A stretch of DNA of 64,000 bases from Halopseudomonas maritima (lineage in GTDB: Bacteria; Pseudomonadota; Gammaproteobacteria; Pseudomonadales; Pseudomonadaceae), in contig NZ_CP079801.1 of assembly GCF_021545785.1 (NCBI RefSeq), positions 62,001 to 126,000 on the forward strand, given 5' to 3'. Made by a program: the position numbers and the translations under genes. The notes below the pieces were generated by a model. The model ran no database searches and was not told the origin of the DNA. It was given only the letters and a program-made list of their open reading frames with translations. The first letter of the stretch is position 1, and the number at the start of each line of letters is the position of its first letter. Of this stretch, positions 1 to 7,956 are shown piece by piece.

Positions 1-306
1 CTGATGGCGGCGGCGAAACATCTGATACACCTTGACGGCAACAATCAGCGGAAACAGAAAGGCCAGATAACCCAGCGTCAGCAAGAGTACATCGGCAATC
101 CAGGCGCCCATGCGTCCACCCGCGTTCTGCACATCAGCAACGCTGCCGCTGCGCGTCCAGCCAGGGTCTGCAGCATCAAAGGTGAACAACGCCATGCACA
201 GATACAGGCACAGGGCGATCATCGCCAGCAGCGCGCCCTCGCGCAGACGCAGCGAAAGCTGCTCGCGCCAGGCCAACGGTGTTTTTGGGGCTGCAGTATC
301 CTTCAA
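1..306 (-). CDS. ftsK: DNA translocase FtsK, N-terminal part (runs off the window)
   Basis: The minus strand reads from a TTG at 306 through about 102 codons without a stop to the window edge. A GGAAG lies 7 bases upstream of the TTG, and the nearby ATG at 320 is in another frame and stops after five codons, so TTG is the best start. The peptide has a short polar start, a first membrane helix (about residues 22-38), a periplasmic loop rich in D, W and G, and a second helix (about 65-85) ending in basic residues. This matches the membrane-anchoring domain of FtsK, the septal protein that pumps chromosomal DNA during division. The motor and gamma domains lie outside. Neighbourhood with aat-ate-infA is the usual one in pseudomonads. 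Confidence 0.8.
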   Translation of the reverse strand, partial: MKDTAAPKTPLAWREQLSLRLREGALLAMIALCLYLCMALFTFDAADPGWTRSGSVADVQNAGGRMGAWIADVLLLTLGYLAFLFPLIVAVKVYQMFRRRHQ

Positions 307-556
307 AACAGAGCTTCCATCACAGGTGAGGCGGCCATTGTACGGCCTGAGTCGACCGAATTCACAACCGCAGTGCACAATACAGAGCAAGCAGACCATC
401 GCCGCGCCGGGTCGTTCCCCGTGAACAGGTCGCTTTATTCATTGGGGACAATAACTTATAACCTGTATCTGATAAACCGTTTGAATAATCGAAGACGTGC
501 TGCCCCATTCCACCCGCCCTGCGGAATCGATCTGCACTTCATGAGCACTCTCGCAC

Positions 557-1252
557 ATGCCACCACTGACCTGGCTCACCGCTGACAATCAAGACTTTCC
601 CGCCGTGGAGCGCGCTTTTGCCGAGCCCAACGGGCTACTGGCGGCCGGCGGCGATCTGAGGCCGCAGCGCCTGCTTAGCGCCTATCGCCAAGGCATCTTT
701 CCCTGGTTTTCGCCAGGTCAGCCGATCCTATGGTGGAGCCCGGATCCGCGCACCGTGCTGCACCCTTCCGACCTGCACGTCTCGCGCAGCATGCGCAAGC
801 TGATGCGCCAGACCCACCTGCGCGTCGAGTTTGACCGTAACTTTCCCGCGGTTATCGCTGCCTGCGCCGCCCCCAGGCAAGGCGCTAGCGGCACCTGGAT
901 TACCGAAACCATGCAGTCGGCCTATATCGCGCTGCACCGGCTTGGTCACGCCCATTGTGTGGAGGTGTATCAGGACGAGCAATTGGTTGGCGGCCTCTAT
1001 GGGATAGCGCTGGGCCGCGTGTTCTTTGGCGAATCCATGTTCAGCCGGATCGACAACGCCTCCAAGCTAGCCTTTATCACCCTGGTGCAACAGCTGGAAC
1101 AGTGGGGATTTGAGCTGATCGACTGTCAGATGCCAACCGACCACCTGTTCAGCCTCGGAGCCAGCAGCCTGCCGCGCGCCCAGTTCAGCGCCGAGCTGGC
1201 GCGACTATGCCCGGCAGGCGCCCCCTCGGCCTGGGGTGGCACACTGCGTTGA
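557..1252 (+). CDS. aat: Leucyl/phenylalanyl-tRNA-protein transferase
   Basis: 231 residues, the usual length for the family. Aat transfers Leu or Phe from aminoacyl-tRNA to proteins with N-terminal Arg or Lys, making them ClpAP substrates (N-degron pathway, cytoplasm). The sequence opens with the family's typical segment ending in GIFPWF, followed by WWSPDPR, and later carries the conserved GESMF and the C-terminal CQ...H segment. It is followed at 50 bases by ate, a second N-degron transferase, and then infA, the order seen in Pseudomonas. The 250 bases upstream hold no other gene; an AT-rich stretch around 440-490 could contain its promoter, but I cannot fix the boxes. Confidence 0.95.
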   Translation: MPPLTWLTADNQDFPAVERAFAEPNGLLAAGGDLRPQRLLSAYRQGIFPWFSPGQPILWWSPDPRTVLHPSDLHVSRSMRKLMRQTHLRVEFDRNFPAVIAACAAPRQGASGTWITETMQSAYIALHRLGHAHCVEVYQDEQLVGGLYGIALGRVFFGESMFSRIDNASKLAFITLVQQLEQWGFELIDCQMPTDHLFSLGASSLPRAQFSAELARLCPAGAPSAWGGTLR

Positions 1253-1302
1253 CGGCACTGCCTGCGGTCGTATACTCGACAGATTGTTGTCCGGGAGACG
1301 TC

Positions 1303-2010
1303 ATGACCGACCTGTCGCAGCTCAAGTTTTATGCCACGCACCCCCACCCTTGCAGCTATCTGCAGGAGGAGCGCGCGACCACGCTGTTTCTGGACCCGCA
1401 ACAACCGATCGACCTGGATACCTACAGCCACCTCTCCGAGCTGGGGTTTCGGCGCAGTGGCGACCACCTTTACCGTCCTCACTGCAAGCAGTGCAATGCC
1501 TGCATTCCGGCACGCATTCCAGCGGCTGCGTTTACCGCCAGTAGCAGCCAAAAGCGCATCATCAAACGCAATAGCGACCTTGAGGTGAGCGAGCTGAAGG
1601 CCGAGGCGACCGACGAGATCTATGGGCTGTACGAGCGCTACATCAACGCGCGCCATGCCGACGGCGACATGTTCCCGCCCAGCCGTGAACAGTTCACCTC
1701 CTTCCTGGCCAAGGATTGGGAGTTTTGCCGCTTTCATGCCTTCCGCGAGCAAGGCACCCTGGTCGCCATTGCGGTGACCGATCACATGCGCAACGGCCTG
1801 TCTGCGGTCTACACCTTCTTTGACCCCGATCAACCGCGGCGCAGTCTGGGCCGCTACGCCATCCTCTGGCAGATCGAAGAAACCAGGCGCTTGGGGCTGG
1901 ACGCGGTTTATCTGGGCTACTGGATAAAAAACTGCCGAAAAATGAACTACAAGACCGAATACCGCCCGCTGGAGATGCTCGTCAACCAGCGCTGGATTCG
2001 TCTGAGCTGA
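1303..2010 (+). CDS. bpt: Aspartate/glutamate leucyltransferase (arginyltransferase-like)
   Basis: 235 residues, also called ate in pseudomonads. It belongs to the bacterial Bpt family related to eukaryotic ATE1, which attaches Leu to proteins with N-terminal Asp or Glu and so feeds the ClpS/ClpAP pathway. Visible family marks are the N-terminal Cys-containing segment with PHPCSYLQ, the HCKQCNACIPAR segment, and the C-terminal GYWIKNCRKMNYK block. The frame stays open upstream into aat (to 1207), but the ATG at 1303 with GGGAG 8 bases upstream gives the normal length. It probably shares a transcript with aat. Confidence 0.94.
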   Translation: MTDLSQLKFYATHPHPCSYLQEERATTLFLDPQQPIDLDTYSHLSELGFRRSGDHLYRPHCKQCNACIPARIPAAAFTASSSQKRIIKRNSDLEVSELKAEATDEIYGLYERYINARHADGDMFPPSREQFTSFLAKDWEFCRFHAFREQGTLVAIAVTDHMRNGLSAVYTFFDPDQPRRSLGRYAILWQIEETRRLGLDAVYLGYWIKNCRKMNYKTEYRPLEMLVNQRWIRLS

Positions 2011-2159
2011 GCTGGCTATACAGCGACACACAGCGCCCCTGAGTACAAAAAATCCCCGTCAAACTTGGCGCTTGCGCTGTTTTCAGGCACAATTGGCCAC
2101 CTTTTTTGTGGGTACTCTCTGCCACCCACCCGAATTTCACCCCGAGAGGTTGTTGCTTA

Positions 2160-2378
2160 ATGGCAAAAGAAGACAGCATTGAAATGGAAGGCACCATCAT
2201 CGACACCCTGCCGAACACCATGTTCCGCGTTGAACTGGAAAACGGCCATGTCGTGACTGCCCACATTTCAGGCAAGATGCGTAAAAACTACATCCGCATC
2301 CTGACTGGCGACAAGGTACGTGTTGAACTGACCCCCTACGACCTGACCAAAGGTCGCATCACCTACCGCGCCCGCTGA
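2160..2378 (+). CDS. infA: Translation initiation factor IF-1
   Basis: 72 residues, exactly the usual IF-1 length, a single OB fold that binds the 30S A site. The start MAKEDSIEMEG and the end GRITYRAR are characteristic. The frame is open upstream for 18 more codons, but ATG 2160 with GAGAGG about 10 bases before it is clearly the native start. It follows aat and bpt by about 150 bases and so may have its own promoter; a bidirectional terminator follows at 2498. Confidence 0.97.
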   Translation: MAKEDSIEMEGTIIDTLPNTMFRVELENGHVVTAHISGKMRKNYIRILTGDKVRVELTPYDLTKGRITYRAR

Positions 2379-2497
2379 CAGTCTATCCCGCCGGGCCCCC
2401 TCCCCGCCCGGCCGACTACCCCCACCCAGCCGATCTTACCCATAACCCGAACCTATCGGGTTTTCGCGCTGCCGTCAGCTGACGCGGTTGCGCGCAC

Positions 2498-2528
2498 AAA
2501 AAAACCCGCTCTTCAGAGCGGGTTTTTT
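2498..2528. terminator. Bidirectional rho-independent terminator
   Basis: A 9-bp stem (AACCCGCTC with GAGCGGGTT, loop TTCA) flanked by an A run on the left and a T run on the right. It separates plus-strand infA from the convergent minus-strand acyl-CoA dehydrogenase and could stop both. Confidence 0.85.
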
Positions 2529-2544
2529 ATCAAGCGACCAGCAA

Positions 2545-3753
2545 TCAGCGGGGCATGTAGCGACCCAGCTCGTGCTTGCCGATAGCGGCGCGGTGCACTT
2601 CATCCGGGCCGTCAGCCAGACGCAGGGTGCGCTGCATGGCGTACATGTGTGCCAACGGGAAGTCATCGGACACACCAGCACCACCGTGCATCTGGATAGC
2701 GCGGTCAATCACGCTCAGTGCAACGTTAGGTGCAACCACCTTGATCTGCGCAATCTCGCTCTTGGCGACCTTGTTGCCAACGGTATCCATCATGTAAGCC
2801 GCGTTCAGGGTCAGCAGACGAGCCTGGTTGATCTCGATGCGCGACTGAGCGATCAGATCGATGTTGCCACCCAGCTGAGCCAGACGCTTGCCAAAGGCCT
2901 CACGCTCGACAGAACGCTTGCACATCAGCTCAAGTGCACGCTCGGCGGCACCGATGGAGCGCATGCAGTGGTGGATACGGCCCGGGCCAAGGCGACCTTG
3001 AGCGATCTCGAAGCCACGGCCTTCACCCAGCAGCACGTTGCTGTAAGGTACGCGCACGTTTTCCAGCACGACTTCGGCGTGGCCGTGAGGCGCATCGTCA
3101 TAGCCGAATACCGGCAGCGGGCGAATCACCTTGACGCCAGGGGCGTCCATCGGCACCAGAATCATGGAGTGCTGCTGGTGACGCGGCGCATCAGGATTGG
3201 TCAGACCCATGAAGATCATGATCTTGCAGCGCGGGTCGCAGGCGCCGGACGTCCACCACTTGCGGCCGTTAATGACCCACTCGTCACCTTCACGGCGCGC
3301 GTTGGCCTGCATGTTGGTGGCGTCGGAGGACGCAACGCCCGGCTCGGTCATACCGAAGCAGGAGCGAATTTCGCCGGCCAGCAGCGGCTTGAGCCACTTT
3401 TCTTTGTGCTCTTCGCTACCGTAGCGCACGATAGTTTCCATGTTGCCGGTGTCCGGCGCGCTGCAGTTGAACGCCTCAGAGGCCAGCCCAGAGCGGCCCA
3501 TCAGCTCGGCCAGCGGGGCGTATTCGAGGTTGGTGAGACCGGCGCCAAGGTCGGACTCAGGCAGGAACAGGTTCCACAGGCCCGCAGCGCGAGCTTTAAC
3601 CTTCAGCTCTTCGACGATGGCAGTTGGCTGCCAGCGATCCCCTTCGGCGACCTGGTGGTGAAACGTGGCTTCAGCGGGGAATACATGCTCCTGCATGAAC
3701 GCATCCACACGCTCGCGTAGCTCTTTAACCTTGGGGGAGTATCCGAAATCCAT
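2545..3753 (-). CDS. Acyl-CoA dehydrogenase (ACAD10/11-like)
   Basis: 402 residues, full length for the family. FAD enzymes of this group introduce a trans-2,3 double bond into acyl-CoA in the first step of beta-oxidation. The N-terminal helical domain is followed by the FAD/substrate segment CFGMTEPGVASSDATNM (about residue 130), the mid beta domain with NGRKWWTSGA, and the C-terminal helical domain with QMHGGAG and the closing RLADGPDEVHR segment. It is divergent from the LysR gene at 3921 across 167 bases, so that regulator is the obvious candidate controller. Chain length of the substrate cannot be told from sequence. Confidence 0.9.
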   Translation of the reverse strand: MDFGYSPKVKELRERVDAFMQEHVFPAEATFHHQVAEGDRWQPTAIVEELKVKARAAGLWNLFLPESDLGAGLTNLEYAPLAELMGRSGLASEAFNCSAPDTGNMETIVRYGSEEHKEKWLKPLLAGEIRSCFGMTEPGVASSDATNMQANARREGDEWVINGRKWWTSGACDPRCKIMIFMGLTNPDAPRHQQHSMILVPMDAPGVKVIRPLPVFGYDDAPHGHAEVVLENVRVPYSNVLLGEGRGFEIAQGRLGPGRIHHCMRSIGAAERALELMCKRSVEREAFGKRLAQLGGNIDLIAQSRIEINQARLLTLNAAYMMDTVGNKVAKSEIAQIKVVAPNVALSVIDRAIQMHGGAGVSDDFPLAHMYAMQRTLRLADGPDEVHRAAIGKHELGRYMPR

Positions 3754-3808
3754 AGTAGTTGCCTTCGTTAGGTTGGGTATCGACGAAGAAAATGCTAGAT
3801 GACGAATA

Positions 3809-3820
3809 TAGATTTATCTA
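3809..3820. promoter_or_regulatory. Candidate LysR-type binding site in divergent intergenic region
   Basis: TAGAT-TT-ATCTA is a perfect 5+5 inverted repeat in the AT-rich 167-base gap between the acyl-CoA dehydrogenase and the LysR gene, with another TAGAT at about 3796. LysR-type proteins bind short interrupted inverted repeats of T-N11-A type; this one is T-N10-A. The assignment is inference. Confidence 0.3.
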
Positions 3821-3920
3821 ACCTATTTTTGCCGTGTATTAACATTCATAAGCGATATATACTGCTGCCTCCGCTGAACTGCATGTCTCGATGTGAGGCA
3901 TTCGACTAAAGGATGATGCG

Positions 3921-4865
3921 ATGAACCTCAGTAAGGTAGATCTGAATCTGTTCATTGTCTTTGATGCCATCTATACCGAGGCAAACCTGACCCGTGCGGG
4001 CCAGATTGTCGGCATCACTCAGCCGGCGGTGAGCAACGCCCTTGCCCGCCTGCGCGAAACCTTCAATGACCCGCTGTTTGTGCGCACGGCCCAGGGCATG
4101 GTGCCCACACCCATGGCGCAAAACATCATCACGCCGGTGCGTCACGCCCTGCAGCTGCTGCGCGTATCCGTCCAGGAAAGCCGCAGCTTTGTACCCGAGC
4201 AGGCCACCAAGACCTATCGCATCAGCATGACCGACCTGACAGAAGCGGTGATCCTGCCGCATCTGGCAGCGCGCATTCGTCGCATGGCGCCAAACATCAA
4301 TATTGACAGCTTTCTGATCAAGCGCCGCGAGACCACCAAGGAGCTGGCGGCCGGCCGACTGGACTTTGCCATCGACGCGCCCCTTAATACCGACACCCAG
4401 GTGCGCCACGTCAAACTGTTTGAAGACCATCACGTATGCGTCATGCGCCCCGGCCACCCGCTGGCCAAGAAAGAGCGCATTACCCTTGATGACTATCTGG
4501 CGCAGTCGCACATCCATATCTCCAGCCGTCGCAACGGCCTGGGACACGTGGACCTGGCACTCGGCAAGATGGGCCTGCAGCGTCGCGTGGTACTACGCTC
4601 TCAGCACTATCAGATGGCGCCGCTGGTCATGGAGTCGACCGACATGGTGATGACGGTGCATGAGCGCTTTGCCATGCGTCATAACCTGCACGCCGTTGCC
4701 CTGCCCATTGACGACGTGCCGCCGATTGAAACCCACCTGTTCTGGCACGAGAGCACAGACCAGGATCCGGCCAACCGCTGGATGCGCGAACAGATTATTG
4801 AGTTGTCGCAGAAGCTGGTACGCGACCACCAGAAGAGCAAGGAAGCCTCTCCCCAGGCGCACTAA
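3921..4865 (+). CDS. LysR-family transcriptional regulator
   Basis: 314 residues. The N-terminal winged helix-turn-helix (about residues 5-65) contains the typical LNLFIVFDAIYTEANLTRA and QPAVSNALARLRE segments, and a C-terminal effector-binding domain follows. The start MNLSKVDLNL at 3921 is preceded by AAAGGATG, a good ribosome site. It is divergent from the acyl-CoA dehydrogenase gene and so may control fatty acyl-CoA catabolism. Its original terminator has been split by the IS4-family element that begins 40 bases after the stop codon. The effector is unknown. Confidence 0.9.
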   Translation: MNLSKVDLNLFIVFDAIYTEANLTRAGQIVGITQPAVSNALARLRETFNDPLFVRTAQGMVPTPMAQNIITPVRHALQLLRVSVQESRSFVPEQATKTYRISMTDLTEAVILPHLAARIRRMAPNINIDSFLIKRRETTKELAAGRLDFAIDAPLNTDTQVRHVKLFEDHHVCVMRPGHPLAKKERITLDDYLAQSHIHISSRRNGLGHVDLALGKMGLQRRVVLRSQHYQMAPLVMESTDMVMTVHERFAMRHNLHAVALPIDDVPPIETHLFWHESTDQDPANRWMREQIIELSQKLVRDHQKSKEASPQAH

Positions 4866-4893
4866 TCAGCCTATCTCCAGACAGTAAAAGGCC

Positions 4894-4904
4894 CGCTTGA
4901 TGCG
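4894..4904. repeat. Target-site duplication, left copy (11 bp)
   Basis: CGCTTGATGCG directly abuts the left inverted repeat of the IS and is repeated exactly at 6328-6338. Eleven bases is a normal duplication length for IS4-family elements. Confidence 0.95.
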
Positions 4905-4949
4905 TAATGCTGTTCACTTAAGCATTTGAGTCCATGGCGGGGTTTCTAG

Positions 4950-4986
4950 AAAATCCGATATCAGTCCTCTGGTATCGGATTTTTTT
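4950..4986 (+). terminator. Hairpin guarding the transposase start
   Basis: AAAATCCGATA (4950-4960) pairs perfectly with TATCGGATTTT (4973-4983), and a T run continues to the ATG at 4987. The only Shine-Dalgarno-like bases (GGA, 4976-4978) lie in the 3' arm. The structure should terminate transcripts entering from lysR and hide the ribosome site, a known way for IS elements to avoid activation by outside promoters. It may now also serve as the terminator of lysR. Confidence 0.7.
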
Positions 4987-6318
4987 ATGCCCATTCAGCA
5001 GCAATTGCTCGACCTCGGCGAGCTCTTCAACTTCTCTGACCTCAGCACCTTCACTCAGAACATCCCTGTTGAATGGGTTGCGAGCGCGCTCAATTTATCG
5101 GCGCAAGCCACCATCAGGCGTCGGCGCCTACCCAGTGACCAAGTACTTTGGCTGGTGCTGGGTATGGCCCTGTTTCGCGACGAGCCAGTGCATGAGGTTG
5201 CTAGGCGACTGAACATTTGCGCCCAAGGTTTGGCCTCTGATCAGTTGCTGGCTCGAAGCGGCGTAACTGAAGCACGTAAGCGCTTGGGGGCAGATCCGGT
5301 TGAGCACCTGTTCCGCCAGACCGCCAAGCAATGGGGATGCGAGCGATACGAAGGCGATGACTGGAAAGGGTTGCAGGTATTCGCGGTGGATGGCGCACTG
5401 CTGCGAACCCCCGACTCGCCCGAGTTGAGGGAGCACTTTGGCTCTGGCAACACAGGTACTGAACGCCAAACGCCTTTTCCGATGCTACGGCTCGTTGCCT
5501 TGATGAACGTACGCTCACACGTGATCCTGGATGCCCAACTCAGCCCGTATCGCGGCAGCGAAATGCGCTTGGCCGAGACCTTCCTGAGTCAGATTCCGGA
5601 CAACTCAGTCACATTGTTCGATAAAGGCTTCTGGGGCGCTGATCTGCTGCTAAGCGTGGTGGATGGAGGCAACAATCGGCATTGGCTGACGCCAGCCCGC
5701 AAGAACGTCGTGATGGAGGAAGTCGAGCGTTATAGCGAATACGATCGCCGTGTTCGGATGAAAGTCTCACCTCAGGCCCGCAAGCGGAACCCTAGTCTAC
5801 CTACGCATTGGGAGGTACGAGAGGTCAGCTATAAAAGCCATGGGAACATCAGGTCACTGCTCACCTCGTTGCCAGTCGAGGGCTACAGCGCAAAGGCCGT
5901 CGCTGAGCTGTACTTGGAGCGCTGGGAGATTGAACTCGGCTTTCGCGACATCAAAAGCTCGATGCAGCAGAACGCGGTAACACTGCGAAGCAAGAAGGTT
6001 GAGCTGGTTTACCAGGAGGTCTGGGGGCTGTTGCTGGCATACAACATCATTCGGCGAGAGGCTAGTCAAGCGGCTGTGGCCTTTGGTCGAGCACCCTCGG
6101 ACATACGCTTCAAACCGGCCTGTCAGTACATCGCCGTCCAGCTCATCGTCATGGCTGCAGCGAATCCGGTATCGGCAACAGGTAGAAGGCTATCGGAGCT
6201 GCGCGGCGGGGTCGGAGGGTTATTTTTGGATCACCGCCCAAGGCCAGCAAGACCAAGGACGGTGAAGATTTCCAAAACCCGCTACCCGGTAAATCGCAAG
6301 GCTGCTCCGCTTAAGTGA
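4987..6318 (+). CDS. IS4-family DDE transposase
   Basis: 443 residues, full length for the family. The catalytic triad is visible as D135 in VDGALLRTPD, D212 in LFDKGFWG and E316 in the IS4 signature Y(2)R(3)E(6)K (Y309, R312, E316, K323 in YLERWEIELGFRDIKSS). It cuts and joins the 19-bp ends of the surrounding element. The start follows directly after a hairpin with no free ribosome site, implying low expression. No frameshift or stop is present, so the enzyme is probably functional. Confidence 0.95.
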   Translation: MPIQQQLLDLGELFNFSDLSTFTQNIPVEWVASALNLSAQATIRRRRLPSDQVLWLVLGMALFRDEPVHEVARRLNICAQGLASDQLLARSGVTEARKRLGADPVEHLFRQTAKQWGCERYEGDDWKGLQVFAVDGALLRTPDSPELREHFGSGNTGTERQTPFPMLRLVALMNVRSHVILDAQLSPYRGSEMRLAETFLSQIPDNSVTLFDKGFWGADLLLSVVDGGNNRHWLTPARKNVVMEEVERYSEYDRRVRMKVSPQARKRNPSLPTHWEVREVSYKSHGNIRSLLTSLPVEGYSAKAVAELYLERWEIELGFRDIKSSMQQNAVTLRSKKVELVYQEVWGLLLAYNIIRREASQAAVAFGRAPSDIRFKPACQYIAVQLIVMAAANPVSATGRRLSELRGGVGGLFLDHRPRPARPRTVKISKTRYPVNRKAAPLK

Positions 6319-6327
6319 ACAGCATTA

Positions 6328-6338
6328 CGCTTGATGCG
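6328..6338. repeat. Target-site duplication, right copy (11 bp)
   Basis: Exact second copy of CGCTTGATGCG, abutting the right inverted repeat of the IS. Confidence 0.95.
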
Positions 6339-6362
6339 GGCCTTTTACTTTAACCTTGACTG

Positions 6363-7838
6363 CTAACCAGCTGAACCAGAAGCAAACTCCACTTTCAGAC
6401 CATCTGGCTCAAGCGCGCATTCTGCAACCAGCTGGCGGGCCAGCACCCCCAGCGTCATCACCGCCTGTTCGGTAGCACGATTCCATGGAATACCACAGTT
6501 CAGACGCAGGCAGTGGTTGAACTGATCCGAGTTGCTGAACACGATACCCGGCGCAATGCTGATGTTGTGTAGCAACGCGCGGTTAAACAACGTCAGCGTG
6601 TCTACGCCGCCTGGCAGGCTGATCCACAAAATGTATCCGCCCCGCGGCCGGGAAATCTGGGTGCCTTCAGGAAAGTACTGCTGCACGGCCAACTGAAACT
6701 GGCTGAGGTTTTTGCAGTATTCCTGCCGAATATGCCGCAGGTGCCGGTCGTAGCCGCCGTTTTCCAGATACGCAGCCACGGCCATCTGACTCACACTGCA
6801 GGCTGACAGGGTGGTGAAGGTCTGCAACTGCTCGATAGCCTCCTGGTAGCGCCGGGTAATCAACCAGCCGGTGCGCACGCCAGGCGAAATAGTCTTGGAG
6901 AAGCTTGAGCAGTAAATCACCGTATCCGAGCAATCAAAGGCCTTGAGCGCCCGCGACTGCCCCTGATCAAACATCAGCTCGCCATAGATATCGTCTTCAA
7001 TGATCGTCAGCTTGCGCTGGGCCATCATGCTGACCAACTTGCGCTGCCGCGCCTCCGGCATGGTCGCCCCCATCGGGTTGCCGGCACGAGCGGTCAGCAC
7101 CAGCGCCTTGATCGGCCACTTGTCCAGAGCGCGCTGCAACGCCTCAAGGCTGAGGCCGGTATCCGGGTCGGTGGGAATCTCTATCACCTGCAAATCAAGC
7201 AACTGGCACAACTGTACCGTGCCGTAGTAGCTGGGCGACTCGGTGGCAATCAGATCGCCGGGACGGGTTACTGCGCGCAACGCCAACTGCAACGCCTCAA
7301 CGCATCCATTGGTTATCACCACGTTGGCCGGGTCAACCGCGGCACCGGCGTCGCGCATTCGGATCGCCACCTGGCGACGCAAGGGTTCAAAGCCGGGGCT
7401 AAAGGTGTAGCTGAACGCCTTGTGGCTATGAAAGCGCGTCATTTTGCTCATCTGCTGATGCAACGCGCGCAAGGGCAGGTACTCACTGGCCGGCACCGCA
7501 GCACCCAGGGGAATAATCCCCTCGCGGCGGGCCTGGGAGAGAATCTCGCTGATGATACTGCTGCGGGTGACAGCGCACGGCGCTTCAACCTTGGCTATCT
7601 GCGGCTTAGGCGCAGTCAGTGCAGGGGTTTGATGGACGTAGTAACCAGACTGCGGGCGCGCATGGATGAGCCCCTGATCCTCCAGTGTCGCGTAGGCCTG
7701 CAACACGGTAGCGTGGCTGACACCCTTCTGAGTGCTCAACTTGCGCACCGAGGGTACACGCTCGCCCGGCCGGTATACGCCGTTCTGGATGTCTTCAGCC
7801 AATTGCTGGGCGATGCGCTGATAAAGCAGACTGGTCAT
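6363..7838 (-). CDS. MocR-type (GntR/aminotransferase fusion) transcriptional regulator
   Basis: 491 residues. Residues 1-70 are a GntR winged helix domain (PGERVPSVRKLSTQKGVSHATVLQAYATLE), joined by a linker to a fold-type I aminotransferase domain. The PLP lysine is K315 in SSFSKTISPG; D282, Y285 and N254 match PLP-contact positions. The usual NPTG motif reads NPMG here. The start at ATG 7838 has GGAGG a few bases upstream; an upstream in-frame extension lacks this. Such regulators often control nearby amine, amino-acid or vitamin B6 genes; the minus-strand binding protein behind it (7957-8823) is the likeliest partner. Its terminator was disrupted by the IS. Confidence 0.9.
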   Translation of the reverse strand: MTSLLYQRIAQQLAEDIQNGVYRPGERVPSVRKLSTQKGVSHATVLQAYATLEDQGLIHARPQSGYYVHQTPALTAPKPQIAKVEAPCAVTRSSIISEILSQARREGIIPLGAAVPASEYLPLRALHQQMSKMTRFHSHKAFSYTFSPGFEPLRRQVAIRMRDAGAAVDPANVVITNGCVEALQLALRAVTRPGDLIATESPSYYGTVQLCQLLDLQVIEIPTDPDTGLSLEALQRALDKWPIKALVLTARAGNPMGATMPEARQRKLVSMMAQRKLTIIEDDIYGELMFDQGQSRALKAFDCSDTVIYCSSFSKTISPGVRTGWLITRRYQEAIEQLQTFTTLSACSVSQMAVAAYLENGGYDRHLRHIRQEYCKNLSQFQLAVQQYFPEGTQISRPRGGYILWISLPGGVDTLTLFNRALLHNISIAPGIVFSNSDQFNHCLRLNCGIPWNRATEQAVMTLGVLARQLVAECALEPDGLKVEFASGSAG

Positions 7839-7956
7839 GGCGTACCTCCTGGAGCCTAGAGCGTGAGAGTACCTGCCCTCACTGCATCGGCACAATCACA
7901 GATACAGTACAGTTGACCAGTACAGATTAGCAGTGTGCCCTGTGTCTGGCAGCAGA

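Larger units (their letters stand above)
4905..6327 (+). mobile_element. Complete IS4-family insertion sequence (1423 bp)
   Basis: The element is bounded by perfect 19-bp terminal inverted repeats (4905-4923 and 6309-6327, TAATGCTGTTCACTTAAGC) and an 11-bp target duplication, and carries one intact transposase gene. Perfect ends, identical target copies and an open reading frame suggest a recent, possibly still active insertion. The transposase stop codon lies inside the right inverted repeat. The target is the apex of a terminator hairpin between convergent lysR and mocR. Confidence 0.96.
4884..6348. terminator. Terminator hairpin interrupted by the insertion sequence
   Basis: Removing the IS and one target copy joins 4884-4904 to 6339-6348 and restores a perfect 13-bp stem, GTAAAAGGCCCGC with its complement, around the loop TTGAT. 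It lay between convergent lysR and mocR and would have served both. At present neither half can form the full stem. Confidence 0.8.

Noticed and set aside
1..585. Plus-strand frames at the left edge
   Set aside because: They run opposite to the ftsK start, which has membrane helices and a ribosome site; no family resemblance on the plus strand.
1126..2031. 301-codon minus-strand frame opposite bpt
   Set aside because: Antisense to a well-supported gene, no family resemblance.
2488..3720. Long plus-strand open frame (about 410 codons) opposite the acyl-CoA dehydrogenase
   Set aside because: It is antisense to a clear family member, has no domain, and its composition (His, Gln and Arg rich) is that of a complement-strand shadow in GC-rich DNA.
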